A DNA stretch of 64,000 bases, from the NCBI GenBank assembly GCA_036784855.1, contig JAZDSV010000004.1:1-64000 (forward strand). The letters run 5' to 3'. The position numbers were made by a program, and so were the translations under genes. A model generated the notes under the pieces. It made no database searches and was not told the DNA's origin. It saw nothing but the letters and a program-made list of their open reading frames with translations. Source of the DNA: Aphelidium insulamus. Lineage: Eukaryota > Aphelidiomycota > Aphelidea > Aphelidiaceae. This document shows, piece after piece, positions 34,371-46,778 of the stretch (its first letter is position 1; each line of letters begins with the position of its first letter).

Positions 34371-34689
34371 ATCCTTTTTTATGTTGTGTGATGTTGAACT
34401 TTTACCTGATAAGCTTACCCGCCGACATTCGATACTTATATGTGCTAGTTTCTCTCAGCCGGCTAAACAGAGCTGAGACTGCGTAAAATAACAACGTCAG
34501 TTGACGACATAAATTTTGCTGTACAAGAGCATATTTTTTATAGTAGCCAGAGATGATACATCATAGAAAAAACAACTGCATCAATTTTATGGAGCTATTC
34601 GTAATCGCTACTGCAGGTGGACCCCGTCGGTTCTCCTTGATCGCTTACTTCAGGATCTTGAGGCGGGTTCTCCATGCTGTTGTGGAACT
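34371..34689. other. Convergent spacer between TMF1 and PIF1
   Basis: Both flanking genes end here. No coding sequence is seen. Confidence 0.4.
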
Positions 34690-37007
34690 CTACAAAGGGT
34701 TGGCCTTGTGGTAGATCACATATTCACAAAACACACCTATAACATTGGGATGAGCCATCACTCGTCGAGCATTAAAGTTGAGCACTTGAAGCCCTTCCAG
34801 CGACGTTGCCCTCGATAACGCAACGTACGCCTGGCCACACTCGAATGCTTTACCCAAATCAACCTTCATCCGCGGTATGGTTTGTCCCTGCGACTTGTGG
34901 ATCGACATTGCCCACGCCAGTATCAATGGAATCTGCGAGGGTCAATGATCGGCTAATGTACACGCAGATTATCACATACCTGCTGCCGTGACGCAATGAC
35001 TTTTCCCTGCTCTTCAATGTTCCACTCGTGCTCGGTCATGAGGACGACTCGGGGCTGGTCACTGTCACAGTGCAGCGGAACAAACTTCACCACCGGCATG
35101 GGTGGATTGTCGCCCTCGAAGCGCTCAACAACACCGAGCGATCCATTGACAAGACCGTTTGCGGGGTCCACGTTGGCAATCATCATTACTTGTGCGCCTA
35201 CCTTGAGGTAGAGTCGCTCGGGCGCTATACAATTGCTCTGTAATCGCTTGCGCAGGAACTCGTCCTCCTCGCGCGCAAACCAATCAATACAGGGGTATAT
35301 GTACATGGGCGATTTCAGTGCCGAGAGTCGCTGTGTGTTGGCGGTGTCCACCTGATGGCGCAATGGGTACAGTTCCGTTGGCTCGACGCCGTCATTGAAG
35401 GACAATGGCCGGTCCAGCGTGTGCAGCTTGGCGATGCTCTCGGCGCTCAGCCGGTTCATTCGGGCTTCGTTCAAGATGCGCACAAATTCCTCGTCTCGTT
35501 GACGAAACACCTACTCGGTGTTCATTGCAATCTTGAATCAGTAAGCATATTATTCCATACGTTTGTGAGTTGAATGGTTTGCTGAACGACTCGCGGCCAG
35601 CACTTGGCATTGAAACAGAATCGTCTGGATTCGTCATTCTTCTTATCGCGTTGCTTGTCTGGCACCGGCGGCAGCTGAAAAAAGTCTCCGCACAGCACAA
35701 TCTGCAGTTTCATAATTACGCACCAAGTGTGTAATACATTTATACAATCTACCTGAATTCCTCCAAACGGCCGCTCCGAGCAGCGGACTTGCCTGGCAAG
35801 CCACTCCATAGTGTCGAAAAGTTCACCGTCAACCTTATAATAAGAACAACACATATAATGTACAAATACGCACCATGGAAATCTCATCGATTACAAGAAC
35901 CTTGACGTCGATCCAGCGCCGCTTGGCAAACCGATTCTTCTGCAACTTGGTCAGCATGCGCTCCTTTGTGTCCAGATGAATTCCCAAGCCGGCAAACGAG
36001 TGCAATGTGGTGCCGCCAATATTGAGCTAAATGTAATTTTAGCAATACTAATATGATTTCGTCCGTACCGCGGCAATGCCAGTGCTCGCAGTGATGGCCA
36101 ATGCGTGTCCGAATGCACCATGCCGCTTTTTCAGCCTGGCAGGTAAACGTATGTTCAACTAGTTTATAATTGACTACCAACTTGGCAATAATCTCGCGCA
36201 GCAACAGTGATTTTCCGGTTCCAGCCGGCCCAGTGAAGAACACACTGGCCCTTTCATGGAGAATAATGTCGAGCACACGATTTTGCTCCTCGGACAATTG
36301 GACAGGGGGAGCAGTGGTACGTCGAGACATCTTGACAATCCTGTTTGACGGACCGGCAGTGTCATCCGTAGTTGATCGTTTCTGTGCTAAACTTTCCGTT
36401 ATAATTTCGTTGGCGCGAGGAACTGTTGCCTTCAAGTCAGCTTGCAATTGGATCTCCGCCTCGCGCCGACTGAGGTCCGCCTGCATGGCCTCTCGAGCTT
36501 GCTGCACCGCAGCTTGGTCGATCGCATCAACAGCGATGTTGTCGAGGCCACTCTCCGGCTTCATCTCTTTATGATTCACGTTGGTTTGCAGCAGTAGAGC
36601 GGCCTCACGCTGCTTTAAATCGGCTTCCATGGCTTCACGAACGTTCCGAACAGCGGCTTCATCAACGGTGCTGGAATCGCTGCGCATTATCCCCACGCCA
36701 CGGTGCTACAATTACTCGTAAAATGGTTTATATGTGGACTTGCGTGTACCTGTGCTTGCGTGGATTCCGTGATGTGCGCACTGATGGAAGGCGATGAGCG
36801 CGGATCCTGCCACGCTGCCGTCGATGCAGGCTTGTGCCGCCGCGGTGGCCACACATTATTGGTGGCCGCAGAGTCTTGCTTGCTGACGGTCTGTTTTGCT
36901 GGTGTATTCGATGCAGTGGTGGCAGAGACCTCTCGCAATACACTTGCTTGCTGCGGTCGCGGTGCCGTCTGAAAGAAGTCGGCAATGCTTCTCTGACGGC
37001 CTTTCAT
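34690..37007 (-). CDS. PIF1: PIF1-family DNA helicase with PIP box
   Basis: PIF1 is a 5'-3' DNA helicase that unwinds G-quadruplexes, acts at telomeres and forks, and works in nucleus and mitochondria. Eight exons (37007-36750, 36705-36182, 36135-36069, 36026-35874, 35833-35753, 35701-35561, 35510-34980, 34932-34690) join in phase to give 665 residues. Core motifs: [17 protein letters not shown] (Walker A), [28 protein letters not shown] (Walker B), [11 protein letters not shown], and the PIF1 signature region [22 protein letters not shown] close to the N-terminus fits a PCNA-binding PIP box. Two copies of an AxxxxREAMxADLxxREA repeat follow. The second donor is GTTGGT. The start lies next to a LINE remnant. 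Confidence 0.95.
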
Positions 37008-37600
37008 TTGATTTGATTTGATATGATTGATTGATTTATTCATTAAACGTATCTAACCGGTCGGTCATGACGTTGCACCGTTGGTTGCCCGAGTGCGTGT
37101 TGACATATACAAAATATACTTCAGTTCACAGTGATGGACTCCATGCGGAGTAAAGCGGTGTGGTCAGCCATCGCACTGCGTGAAAAAGTTTGCAAGTACT
37201 GCTGCCGCTTGTGGATGTTGTAGTATCAGACGCAGCTCCAGCGTGAATATGCCGAGTTGAGCCAGGTTGTCACGGAGTTGAGCACGTTCCGCCTGTCGAG
37301 ACAGACAATGTCGGACGCGGTGGGCAATGTCATCACGGGTACCACAGTATCGACAGTCGGCACAGTCTGTGAGTCGCAGTCGTTTTAGCACAGAAAATGT
37401 TGGGTAGTAGCCGGAACGGAGCTGAGTAAGAACACTCGACTGTCGTCTAGTGCGGCCAGCATGCAGACGCTGTAAGAGAGCCGGGGCCGAGAGAATGTCA
37501 TCATAGTACAGCGATGACTCGTTCAGCTTTTCCTCTGTCTTTGATTTGATATGATTTATATTTTCTGCCTTTGTGGCGACGGCCAGCCAGCTCAAACCGT
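37008..37600 (-). mobile_element. LINE 3' fragment at the 5' edge of PIF1
   Basis: On the minus strand, 37595-37164 stays open and reads as the C-terminus of a LINE protein: LLQRLHAGRTRRQSSVLTQL, then CADCRYCGTRDDIAHRVRHC, a Cys/His knuckle common after LINE reverse transcriptases. Beyond the stop there is about 120 bp of 3' tail. It ends in a TCAAA/ATCA-rich simple repeat (about 37010-37045) that runs straight into the PIF1 start codon. The motif ATCATATCAAATCAAA is also present at the other end (about 37541-37556), which may be a target-site duplication. No reverse transcriptase is present, so this is a 5'-truncated insertion. Confidence 0.7.
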
Positions 37601-37787
37601 GAGTGTGTTTAGCCGGTATTTACATTTAGCCGCAGCCACTCTCTTGCTTAAGTAGAAACACCTCTTAACTCACGGAAAATATCTGAAATACATGACTATC
37701 TGGAATACACGATACAAAATACAAGAGCTACAATAAGATAATGGGGGTAATAATGTTTCGTGTTGTATGTGCAAGACCAAACACAGT

Positions 37788-40700
37788 TCAGTTGGAGCCA
37801 CGCGAAGCCAGCATTTGAATGAGAGAGTTCAGTACATCGGTGGGATTTTGAGGCGATTGCTGCTGCTGTTGCGGGGTGGCACTATCGGCGCTACTGCCGC
37901 CAGTGGTTGATCCACTTGGCATCGCCTGTTGAAACAACTCTCCATTAAAATTCTCATTTACATTGGCCATCGGGGGCGCAGGATTGCGACCAGCAGCCAT
38001 ATTCGATGTCGGAGCCATATCGACCGCTGGCATCCTTTCATTCGGCTGTGGTGACGACTGTTGATGCTGCTGTTGCTGTGATGCAAGCACGGACTGGAAA
38101 AAAGAATCAACGTCATTTGATTTGTGCGGCAACGCTCCCTGCTGTGGCCATGAAGCTCGTGGATCGGCTTGACCGCCAAGTAATGATGCCAGCAACGACG
38201 CGTTGGGGGCTCCGACCTGTTGCTGTTGTTGCTGCTGCTGCTGTTGACCCATCAGACCAAGAAGGGCTCCAAGTTGGTTTTGGTTCTGGGCCATTTGGAA
38301 CATATTACCGCCACTATTCATTGGCAACTGTGGGATTTGCTGTATCGGCGCGGCCATCATCGACGGCGCAGTTTGCATTCCGGACAGAAATGAAGACAAT
38401 GCATTGATTCCAGTTGGTTGTTGCGGAGCCGCGCGCGCAGAAAGATATGCCTGCAGTTGGCTACAACTACTGGTAACTTGACCCACCAGCGCCATCAACG
38501 CCACATCGTTACTCATCAACCCAGTCAGAAGTGCTACGTGAACGTGAGCCGGCAGAATACTCTGCAGCAAAGGCAGAGATGCTAGAATGTTTGTGCTCGC
38601 CGCAGATGCCGCCATATTTCCCATCATCATTGGTGACGCTGGCAAGGTAGTTGCAGCCGGCGTACTATCTGCCGTCGTCGAAGCAGTTGTGCCGACGGCG
38701 GCTGAAGATTCCTTAGAAGCGGTGCGGTCAGATTCGGCTTCCTTTCTTTCACTTTCGTGTGACGATTTTTGACTCTTCTTGACAACCTGCTCTTTGCGGT
38801 CGCTGTGATGTTCCTTTTTGGTATCCTGCACTTTCTTTTGTGTAACTGATTTAGCCTTTGTGTGACGTAACCGTTCCTCGCGTCGCTCCTTGTTCAATAA
38901 CAATTTCTCCACCATCTCTTCATAGCTACATTCATTGTAATCTACAGAAGAAATAAGTAATTATTGTATAATATAATCCATACGCACCGCGTATGGACAA
39001 TGCACCAGTACCGCTCTTGCTGGAACCGTCTGTCGAGTTCTTTGGCAAATATACACGCATCCAGCTGACTTGTTCCACGCGTGCATCGCAGTGTTTAACC
39101 AGCACAAATGCCCAGGTTCCATCACATGCAGCAGTCTCGGCCGCCAACTCGTAGTCAAGCGTGCGAGGCTTGCATGAAAATGTATCGTATGTCAAATCAT
39201 TGTCTTTCAAGTGGCGCTGCAGCTTGCGAAACAGAGAACTGTTGATTAGCAAATCGCAGTGTTGATGGAGTATTTTGATATGCTGAATTAAGAAAGTATA
39301 AATACAGCAATACATACTCGCTCATGTCATGCGGAACAACGACTTGCACATCAATTGCATTGCTCTTGCCACGGCGCGGCAGAGTCGCGGTGTACTGCGA
39401 CGTTGAGATAGATGTCGTCGACGATGCATTGTCCTTGTAGTTGCGATTCGTCGCCTTGTTGTCTCCACGCTGAGATGATGGCTGGCGCACGTCCGCCGCC
39501 CGTGACGATTCCCTTGCACGCTTGTTTGTGGCAGAGAGGCTGCGTGAATTGTAGTCATCCTTGTTGCTGGTGTGCTCCCGGCTGTCTTCTCGACCACGCT
39601 TGTCAGAGCTTTCGCCGGCATAACTGTGAGAGCCGTTTGCATTAGTACTGCTGTACGTGTTATAGTTGCTATTGTTGCTGCCACTATTGTAATGATTCTT
39701 TGCGACAGGAATGCTGAATGACGCCGGCTTAGCCATGTTACGCAGTTCTTCCGCGGTACGGCACACGTCCACATCCACCAGCTGGCCACGAATGCGAAGT
39801 CTGCCGCGCTCAGCATCGCGTACTGCGAGCATTTCCTCGCGTGAATGAAACTGGACAAAGGCAACGCGGCCACGAATCTCCACATAGACGAATGGTTCGT
39901 AGGTGGAGAGGGCCGCGGTCACTTCCGAATCTTGCGTGTCATACGGCAGATTACCCACATACAGTCGCGCCTCGCGGCTCTTTGTGCTGAATGAGTGGTA
40001 ATTGTTGTTGCTATGCGAACGTGAACCATCATCAGCGGTGTGGTCCAGACTGGTGGCCCGGCTTGGGTTGTTGCGATGATCATCCGAGTCCCACTTGATC
40101 TTGGAATAGTTACTTGCCGAGCTCTTTGGGCGGCTGCATTGCTGGTGGCGGTGATGCTGCAGCTCGTATGCCTCTTGCATCTCGCTGTCGCCATCGTCGT
40201 CATGGTAGTGGTTGCGATGCTTGGTCGATCTGCGGTCACTGTCGTCATAGTGACGCGAGTCAGCGGCGTCGAACGAGATCGATTCATTAGCGGCGCCTTT
40301 CACGGCGTCAGCACTCGAAGCGCCCCAGCCGCCACCACTGTTATTCTCGGCGGCAGGCGCGACAGAATCTCCCCAGCCGGTGACGACGGGCGATGCTGTG
40401 GCGGCTGCTGCGACCAAAGGGGTGTCAGCACCACCATTGTCTTCGGCCAGCAGGTCATCTACGACGCTACGAGCGCGCGACAAGAGCTCTTTGCGGCCAC
40501 CGAGAGCGGTGCTGGTTCTACCATCTACCTTCTCTTCGTGAGCATCATCGCCATCATCGGCTTTGGGCGCGGAATTATTCGTCGACGATCGCGGGGATTG
40601 CGAGTAGTCTTCCGAATACATTTCTGCGCAATGAAGTTCAATGTGAGCTATTAATACGATCTCATACAGGCATGTCTGAAAAACCACTATGTAACACTTA

Positions 40701-41506
40701 CCGCCTTCTTCTCGCTCAATACTGTCAGCGGCAATAACACTAATGTGGTTGTCTACCCCTGCCGTTGCGGTTGAAACAGCCTTTTCGGTGGCAGCCGCGG
40801 CGTTGCTTGCTGCCAATTTCTGCATCCGCGATTTTATCACTGCGGACAAGGCGTGCATTCGCGGTGTCTTGTCGTCGTCGGGATCTTCATTCTTGCTGCG
40901 ACTTGTGGCCACAGGTGTGCAGTCAAGGGATGTGGCCGGTACCGGCAGCGGCGTGGGTAGTCCCACATCGTCATTCAGCGAGTCTGTGTGCATCATGAAT
41001 GTGTCGTGACGGTCTTCATCTTCGCCCACAATGTCGCCACTGCAATCGCTGGCATTGTCTCCTTTCATATTGGCAGTGGCGGCCGTGCCGCCATTTGCAA
41101 CACTAGCATCAGTGGGTGACATCCAGGAGTAGGGTACAGGTGTGCTGTCTTCCTCTTCCTCCTCGTCATCGTGGCCAGACGGGTCCACTTCCATGGCCAC
41201 ACCGGGCAGCAGGCGCTTGTTGTCGAAATGCCAACGCGTCGCAGTGGTTGCAGCATGGGGATTGCCAGACTTGTTCTCAGTGGCTGGAGAATCTACAGTA
41301 GCTGGAACGGGAGCAGGTGGGGCCGTGGCCGACAGCGGTGATGAAGTCGGTGTGGGCATACCGTTCGCGACACCAGCAGCAGTAGTAGTTGTAGCTGAAG
41401 CAGTAATGGAACTCTTGTGAGCTGGCGCTTGCAGGCGAGCAGACGTGTCAGTGGGTGGCAGCTGTTGAAGGTTGGCGGTGCTGTCAGCGGCAGTAGGCGT
41501 CTGCAT
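37788..41506 (-). CDS. RRM RNA-binding protein, NCOA5-like layout
   Basis: Four exons (41506-40702, 40623-39314, 39282-38988, 38941-37788) join in phase to give 1187 residues. I start at 41506, the first ATG in frame. The N-terminal third is Ser/Thr/Ala/Asp-rich and disordered. One RRM follows (RLYVGNLPYDTQDSEVTAAL with GRVAFVQFHS as RNP1-like). Next is a Ser/Asn/Arg-rich linker, then a domain starting QVVVPHDMSEY that recalls the anticodon-binding-like fold of NCOA5. A basic helix (VEKLLLNKERREERLRHTK) and a long Gln/Met/Pro-rich tail with polyglutamine end the protein. Likely a nuclear RNA-binding or coactivator protein. The RRM is firm; the NCOA5 link is by architecture only. Confidence 0.65.
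38219..38246. repeat. CAG-type repeat encoding polyglutamine
   Basis: On the minus strand it codes for ten glutamines in the tail of the RRM protein. Confidence 0.85.
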
Positions 41507-42708
41507 GGCCACGTGAACGTAACGTGAGTGAAATAACGCGAGCACACTTGTCAATGCGGTGCTATGTGAACCTGTTGTGGCGTTTCGCTATTACGATTGT
41601 CTTTTTTTCTTCTTTTTTCTTCCTTCTTTTTGTTTTACAACTTTGAAACTTGGGAAACACTTTCTGCTTTCTTCCTGCCTTTTTTAACGATCGTGAGTGT
41701 TTTCTGAATTCCATCACGTCTTATCGCCCGGTATGCTATTACAGATCAATATCAAGCTTGTCATCTGCAAGGATGACCACCTGATGGCATTCGCTAGACG
41801 CAGCATGTCAACATCATTTTATTTGCAATCGACTGTGTCTGGAATTGCGCGAGTAGAAAATTGAATGCCAAATCGGCCCATATGGGTGAAGCTCTCAAAA
41901 TGATAGAACATCTCTGGTACTCAATGAACTGACTCATGTTGCCTTACGCATAGTAATCAATACATAATTTCTGTGTCACGTATATGTACTGACGAAAAGG
42001 CTTGCAATACTTCGGACTGTGCAATGCCCGCCACTAGACTGTGTTAAATACCGAACCAGGCCACGAGCACTAGGTCGAATCTTTGACGGATCGCCCTGCC
42101 CGCGCCACAGGTTAAGACTGGAATTGGGTCTTGGCATTCAATTAAGCCATTGAAGGTGGCAGTGCACTTCCCGCTGCACCAACTCTGTGCGTGCCCGTCA
42201 AGCTGATGCATTAGTGGACGCCGAGATGATTCTCATGAAGCCACGACTCAAATTCTATTAGTTTGGTGCGTTGCATTGCAACGTATGCATAGGCAAAGTG
42301 ACGTTACTGGTAATCAGTACGATTAAATCAAAGCCGCGATGAATCCTATCAGCATACGCTTATTTGTGTTATTAAACGGTATTGTAAATGGTTGCACGCA
42401 CCCACAACATCAGGCAGTGTTCCAATGAAACGCCGACTTGCTGCTTCTGCACGTTTCTCATTACCTCTTTATGTCAGCATTAATAGGCTTGACACGCCTT
42501 GATGACGCTTGACGACGTGCCAATTGATTAAATACTGTAATCGATAGGTTAGCTACACTGTGAGAGGTGCATGATGAACGCCAGTAACACTTCTGACATC
42601 ACTGCGCGCTAACAACTTAATACACACCTTGCATGACTCGATACGATGTGAAAGTACTTTTACATATAAATTCTTAATGTTCTAGCACTTTAGTCTTGCC
42701 GCTTAACA
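41507..42708. other. 1.2-kb divergent intergenic region
   Basis: It lies between two genes transcribed away from each other. It contains T-rich tracts at about 41601-41635. I see no coding sequence, tRNA or other recognisable RNA gene. Confidence 0.5.
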
Positions 42709-42748
42709 TTATCACCGAGTCAATTCACTGCAATTGACTCGGTGATAA
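42709..42748. promoter_or_regulatory. Perfect 17-bp inverted repeat before the TBC1D5 start codon
   Basis: TTATCACCGAGTCAATT (42709-42725) and its exact reverse complement (42732-42748) are separated by six bases. The right arm ends two bases before the start codon at 42751. It could be a protein-binding palindrome or a leader hairpin that affects translation. Confidence 0.8.
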
Positions 42749-42750
42749 GC

Positions 42751-45528
42751 ATGGTGGTCGACAACAAGCTGCGGTATGGTTTTCTTCGGAACTTGCCAGC
42801 TATATGCCATTCACCCTCTTCTACTTTAGAACCCTGTGGGAGCGGTGGCTGGGGGAATTGCCACCACCATGCACGCTGTCGTCGTTGCGGGCGCAGGTGC
42901 GCGACGGCAATGCTCAGATCCCCTCCCCCCTCCGGCCCATAGTGTGGAAGGTGTGTGTGGACACAGTAGTAGTCATCGACCTACCACACATGTACATCTA
43001 CTAGCTTCTGTTTGGCGTGATAAGCGATTTGAGGCCGGCGGCGGGGTGGCGACGCGATCTGGAACCGCTGCGCCGAGGCTACGCCGCGCTTAAGGACCGC
43101 CTGATCACTCAGCCACGGCAGCAGCTGGAGGCACAGGATGCCAACAATGTTGCCGTGTTCAACCCGCTGTCACTGGAGGATGAGGTGCGGTGCAGATGTC
43201 AAATTTGGATATGATGCTTATCACTGTATATTGTTGTAGAGTCCGTGGAAGCGGCACTTTAAGGACCAGGAACTGCGCCGGCTCATTCAACAAGACGTGG
43301 AGAGAACGTATGCATGGTGTATATCTGTACAGTATTAGCCCTTATTTATACTTGTACCGTGCAGATTCCCCGACTGCGACTATTTCAGGTCGGCGCGTGT
43401 GCAGCAAATACTCACCGACATTCTGTTTGTGTATTGCCGCGTGTGCTCCGGTCTCTCTTACCGGCAAGGTAAGCGTAGATGCGTTTAGTTTAATCAATCG
43501 TTTATCAGGGTTTAGGAATGCACGAACTGTTGGCTCCGTTCTTGTTTGTGCTGGATGAATGTGCCCTGACACAGCCTTCAATAGCCGCCGAGGACTTTAT
43601 GTCAGTTTCTATTACTGAACACTCTGTGCACATGTATTAAATATATGCAGAGCCGACAATGCCGACCACCAAATGTGCTATCTGATGGACGCGGCATTCG
43701 TGGAACACGATGCGTACATTATGTTTACGCAGCTCATGAAGGTTGCCTCGGTGTGGTTTGAGGTCGGTCCAAATTCGGAGAAGCCAGCTGGCAATTCTGT
43801 ATCAAAGAGAAAGGTATTTATACATTAAATTAAAATAACTATAATTATGTGTAGGAAACCGTGAGCATGCACGATGAGGCGGCGCTGTTCAAGCCGAAGG
43901 ACAGCGGGACACAAGCCATAACAACTGAGCAGCCAACAACGGCAGTGATGCGAATATGCCACCGCATCCAGCACACCCTGCTCAAGCAAGCAGACGCGGA
44001 GCTGTGGACGGCACTCCAGGCATTGGGCATCGAGCCACAACTCTACGGAATGCAAGTGTGGCGGCCCTAAAGAAATGATCTTTACTCACCGGTATTGCAT
44101 AGACGGTGGCTGAGATTGCTGTTTGGACGCGAGTTTGCATTCGGAGACTTGTTGCTGCTCTGGGACGCCATATTCGCCGACGACTGCACCACGCTGGCTC
44201 TGGTGGAGTGGATAGGGGTGGCCATTCTGTGTTCAATGCGCTCAGACTGTGCGTATATTTTATGAGCTTTTCTTATTGACAGCCCTAACTATGTCTTGGT
44301 AGTGATGGGACATGATTTTAGTGTGTGTCTGCACCGTTTGATGCGCCCACCCGCCGCAGCAGACCCGGTGCAGTTTGTACGGGAGGCCATCCGGTTGCGT
44401 AACGGACACAACGACACGGGAGACGCGATGCAGCAACTTGCAGCACACTCCCCGGGTGAAGCGACGGGAGATGTGCGCAGTTCCGGTTCAAGCGATCTCG
44501 TCATTGTGGACAGCGCTGTCGTCGCAGACACAAAGCAGCCACCGCGGAACAGCTCATCAACCACCACTCGCCGGCTGTCACCGCCGCTCTCCTCCGCCAG
44601 CGGTAGCGCAGCCCCACGGCCCATGACCACATTTTTCACCGACATGAAGAAAACACTAGCACCGGTGTTTGGGGTAGTGGCCGCGGTGGCGCCCGCCGCA
44701 GCATCGTCACTCACCTCCCCGCCGCTGTTGTCGTCCGTTTCTCCGTCATCGTCATCATCCACGTCTGCAGCAGCCCGTAGACAGCAAGCCGCTGCCAGAC
44801 TCAGTGCCGCCACTGAGCGCTCCAAGCCACAGCGGCGCGGCAACACAAATGGTGGCACGCAAGCAGACAATAGTGCCACCGCGGACTTGGGGCGTGAGTG
44901 GGCCGCTGTGGAACAACACTGCCAGCAGCTGTCTGCCGAAATCATGGAATTGCGCGCGGTGGCCGCCACGCTCGGTGAAGTGCGCCACTGTTTCAAGGAT
45001 GCAGCGGCGGCTGCTGCCGAGGAAGAAAATAGTCGGGACACGGCTGAACCGGGGGAATCTGCGTCAGCCATGGTTAAGCTGCGCGGCGCACACTCCAAGA
45101 TTGTCGATGCTGTGGCCACGCTGACTCGGCTGCACTCGGAGCTGACGGATGTGGTGTCGAGGCGAAGCGGCCGTGTTCAGTCGACTACACAGCTGATCGC
45201 GACTGAGGCACCGTCGTCAGTCGGCACGCTGTCACCCAATAGCGACGTTCACAGCGATATTATTGACAGTCGACTGGCACCACTGCTCACTGCCCAAGCC
45301 ACTGTCAACGCCGTGGACCAGCACAGCCATCAGACGCCCTCACCCACCGCCTCGCTGACCACTGTCGGCACCACAACAGTTTTGTCACCGCCGGCTGATT
45401 ACAGCAACACCGCCACGACATCTACATCTCCGGTCGCCACTGCAAATACCGGTGGCACGCCAGTAGATCGTAGCAGTGCGGGGCGGCCCAGCCAACGATT
45501 ACGATCTCGGCTGCAAGGGCTGTTATAA
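42751..45528 (+). CDS. TBC1D5: TBC1D5 Rab GTPase-activating protein
   Basis: TBC1D5 inactivates Rab7 and works with retromer and autophagy factors on endosomes. Ten exons (42751-42773, 42830-42950, 43005-43184, 43240-43307, 43365-43468, 43516-43600, 43651-43813, 43855-44051, 44103-44248, 44303-45528) join in phase to give 770 residues. TBC landmarks: FNPLSLEDE, SPWKRHFKDQELRR, FPDCDYF, YRQGMHELLAPFLFVLDE, DAELWTALQALGIEPQLYG, RWLRLLFGREF and LLLLWDAIFADD. The arginine finger expected near the DxxR block is the Arg of QDVERT. The intron at 44052-44102 begins GC, not GT. Splicing there yields YGIRWLRLLFGREF, the family consensus. The C-terminal third is Ser/Thr-rich and disordered. Confidence 0.94.
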
Positions 45529-45897
45529 GCTGTGCTGGATAATTCATATCATTGTGAATATGTATGTTGCAGACTGTCCCAATATCTCGGAGCCGCTGCA
45601 GTCTGGTATTTACACCGTTAGCGTACCCCTGCGCCTATCTCAATCCATTTATCAATTTTCTGTTAAGCTCCATGGATAAAAGAGCGTGACACACTACCAA
45701 CCACCATTTTTATTTATGCCCAGCGGCTGGACAACGATACCGATCAGTCAGCCAGACGCCACCATTTGTCAGCACAACTTCCGTGCCGCCATTTGTCAGC
45801 ACAACTTCCGTGCCACAATTTGTCAGCATCAACTTCGACCCGCCTCACATTTCGTCTACAAGTACATATTCAAGATTTCAACCAACCAACGTGCATC
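45529..45897. other. Intergenic region with a 27-bp tandem repeat
   Basis: 369 bp between two plus-strand genes. ATTTGTCAGCACAACTTCCG starts units at 45764 and 45791, and a diverged third starts at 45818. GGATAAAAGA near 45674 is a weak TATA-like site. Confidence 0.6.
45764..45837. repeat. 27-bp tandem repeat, about 2.7 copies
   Basis: The first two units differ in only two or three bases and the third carries an extra T. They lie 60-130 bp upstream of the four-helix protein start, so they could be repeated factor sites. Confidence 0.8.
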
Positions 45898-46536
45898 ATG
45901 AGCCGTCCCTTTCTATCTGAAGTCCTATTGCGCCTGCTTCTGGCATTCTTGTTCTGCATAGCCTGGTTCGTCGCTATTTTGATTAATGTATCCATGGCTG
46001 CCCCACTGGTGGTTGGCGGAGAGCGGGAATATCGGTCGTCGGTGCGTATCTCAATTACAAATACATTAGTGCATGTAAATATTGTGCCTTAACTATGATC
46101 GTATAGTGGCCGTTGCATGTGCTTTGCTGGCGGCAGCTTTCTGGTTGGCGCAATCGGGCGACCCTGGCACCGTTGACGCGCTGGCGAAAAAGGTGGTATG
46201 TATGTGAAGTATATATTATTGTATTTAATGATACATTTTTATTTATATTTCTTATCCTGCAGCTGCTGGTCGGAGCGGTTCTTGGAGCTGGCAGTGCCTG
46301 GTTTCTTGCTCTGGGGCTGTTGATCATGAATTGGGGGCATGGGTTCAATTGTGGGCGCCATTCTGCCACTTGTATGGCTCACTGCGTCGGTGGTGGCTCT
46401 GGTCCAGTTCACGCTGGGTGGAACTCTTCCTGTAGCAGTCCAATTGCAGCTAAAGCAGAAATATCAGCTAGCTGGACACATTGTGACCGCCAATTCGGGC
46501 ACTGATTTGGAGAAGGCGGCTGATTGCCACGCATGA
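45898..46536 (+). CDS. Small four-helix membrane protein with a possible frameshift
   Basis: Exons 45898-46045, 46107-46195 and 46263-46536 give four hydrophobic helices: LLRLLLAFLFCIAWFVAILI, LAVACALLAAAFWLAQ, LLVGAVLGAGSAWFLALGLL and IVGAILPLVWLTASVVALVQ. The last helix is only in frame if one G of the GGGGG run at 46333-46337 is ignored. The alternative frame stays open but reads as a Cys/His-rich non-helical tail. This is either a real +1 change that alters the C-terminus or a homopolymer sequencing error. The size and helix spacing recall four-pass proteins (claudin-like or tetraspan) but no family motif is present. Confidence 0.6.
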
Positions 46537-46778
46537 TCACCAACAATACTACCAGCAATTAATACACCCAGATTAATATCCGTTACAGAAAAGACGTTCA
46601 TATGAAATGTCATATGTCTGTTTAATAGTTGTTGCCGTATGACGGGCCAGACTTATTGCTGGTCCTTGGCGTGAGGTGAGTTGGATCGAAACCTCGCTAC
46701 CCCCGACACGGTGAGCTATAAATAGTCTCTACTCCACTAGCAGCACAATAGTTACACCTACGCACCATCTCTCTCCGC
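46537..46778 (+). promoter_or_regulatory. Promoter of the mucin-like receptor, with TATA box
   Basis: TATAAATA at 46717-46724 is 55 bp upstream of the start codon at 46779, a good core-promoter distance with a short leader. Confidence 0.55.

Noticed and set aside
40624-40701. Treating the RRM gene's first intron as coding because the frame stays open
   Set aside because: It has a canonical GTAAGT donor and CAG acceptor, its translation is Cys/Val/Ile-rich unlike the flanks, and splicing keeps phase.
42050-42130. Possible tRNA near GGTCGAATC
   Set aside because: No matching acceptor stem, D-arm or anticodon arm can be folded around it.
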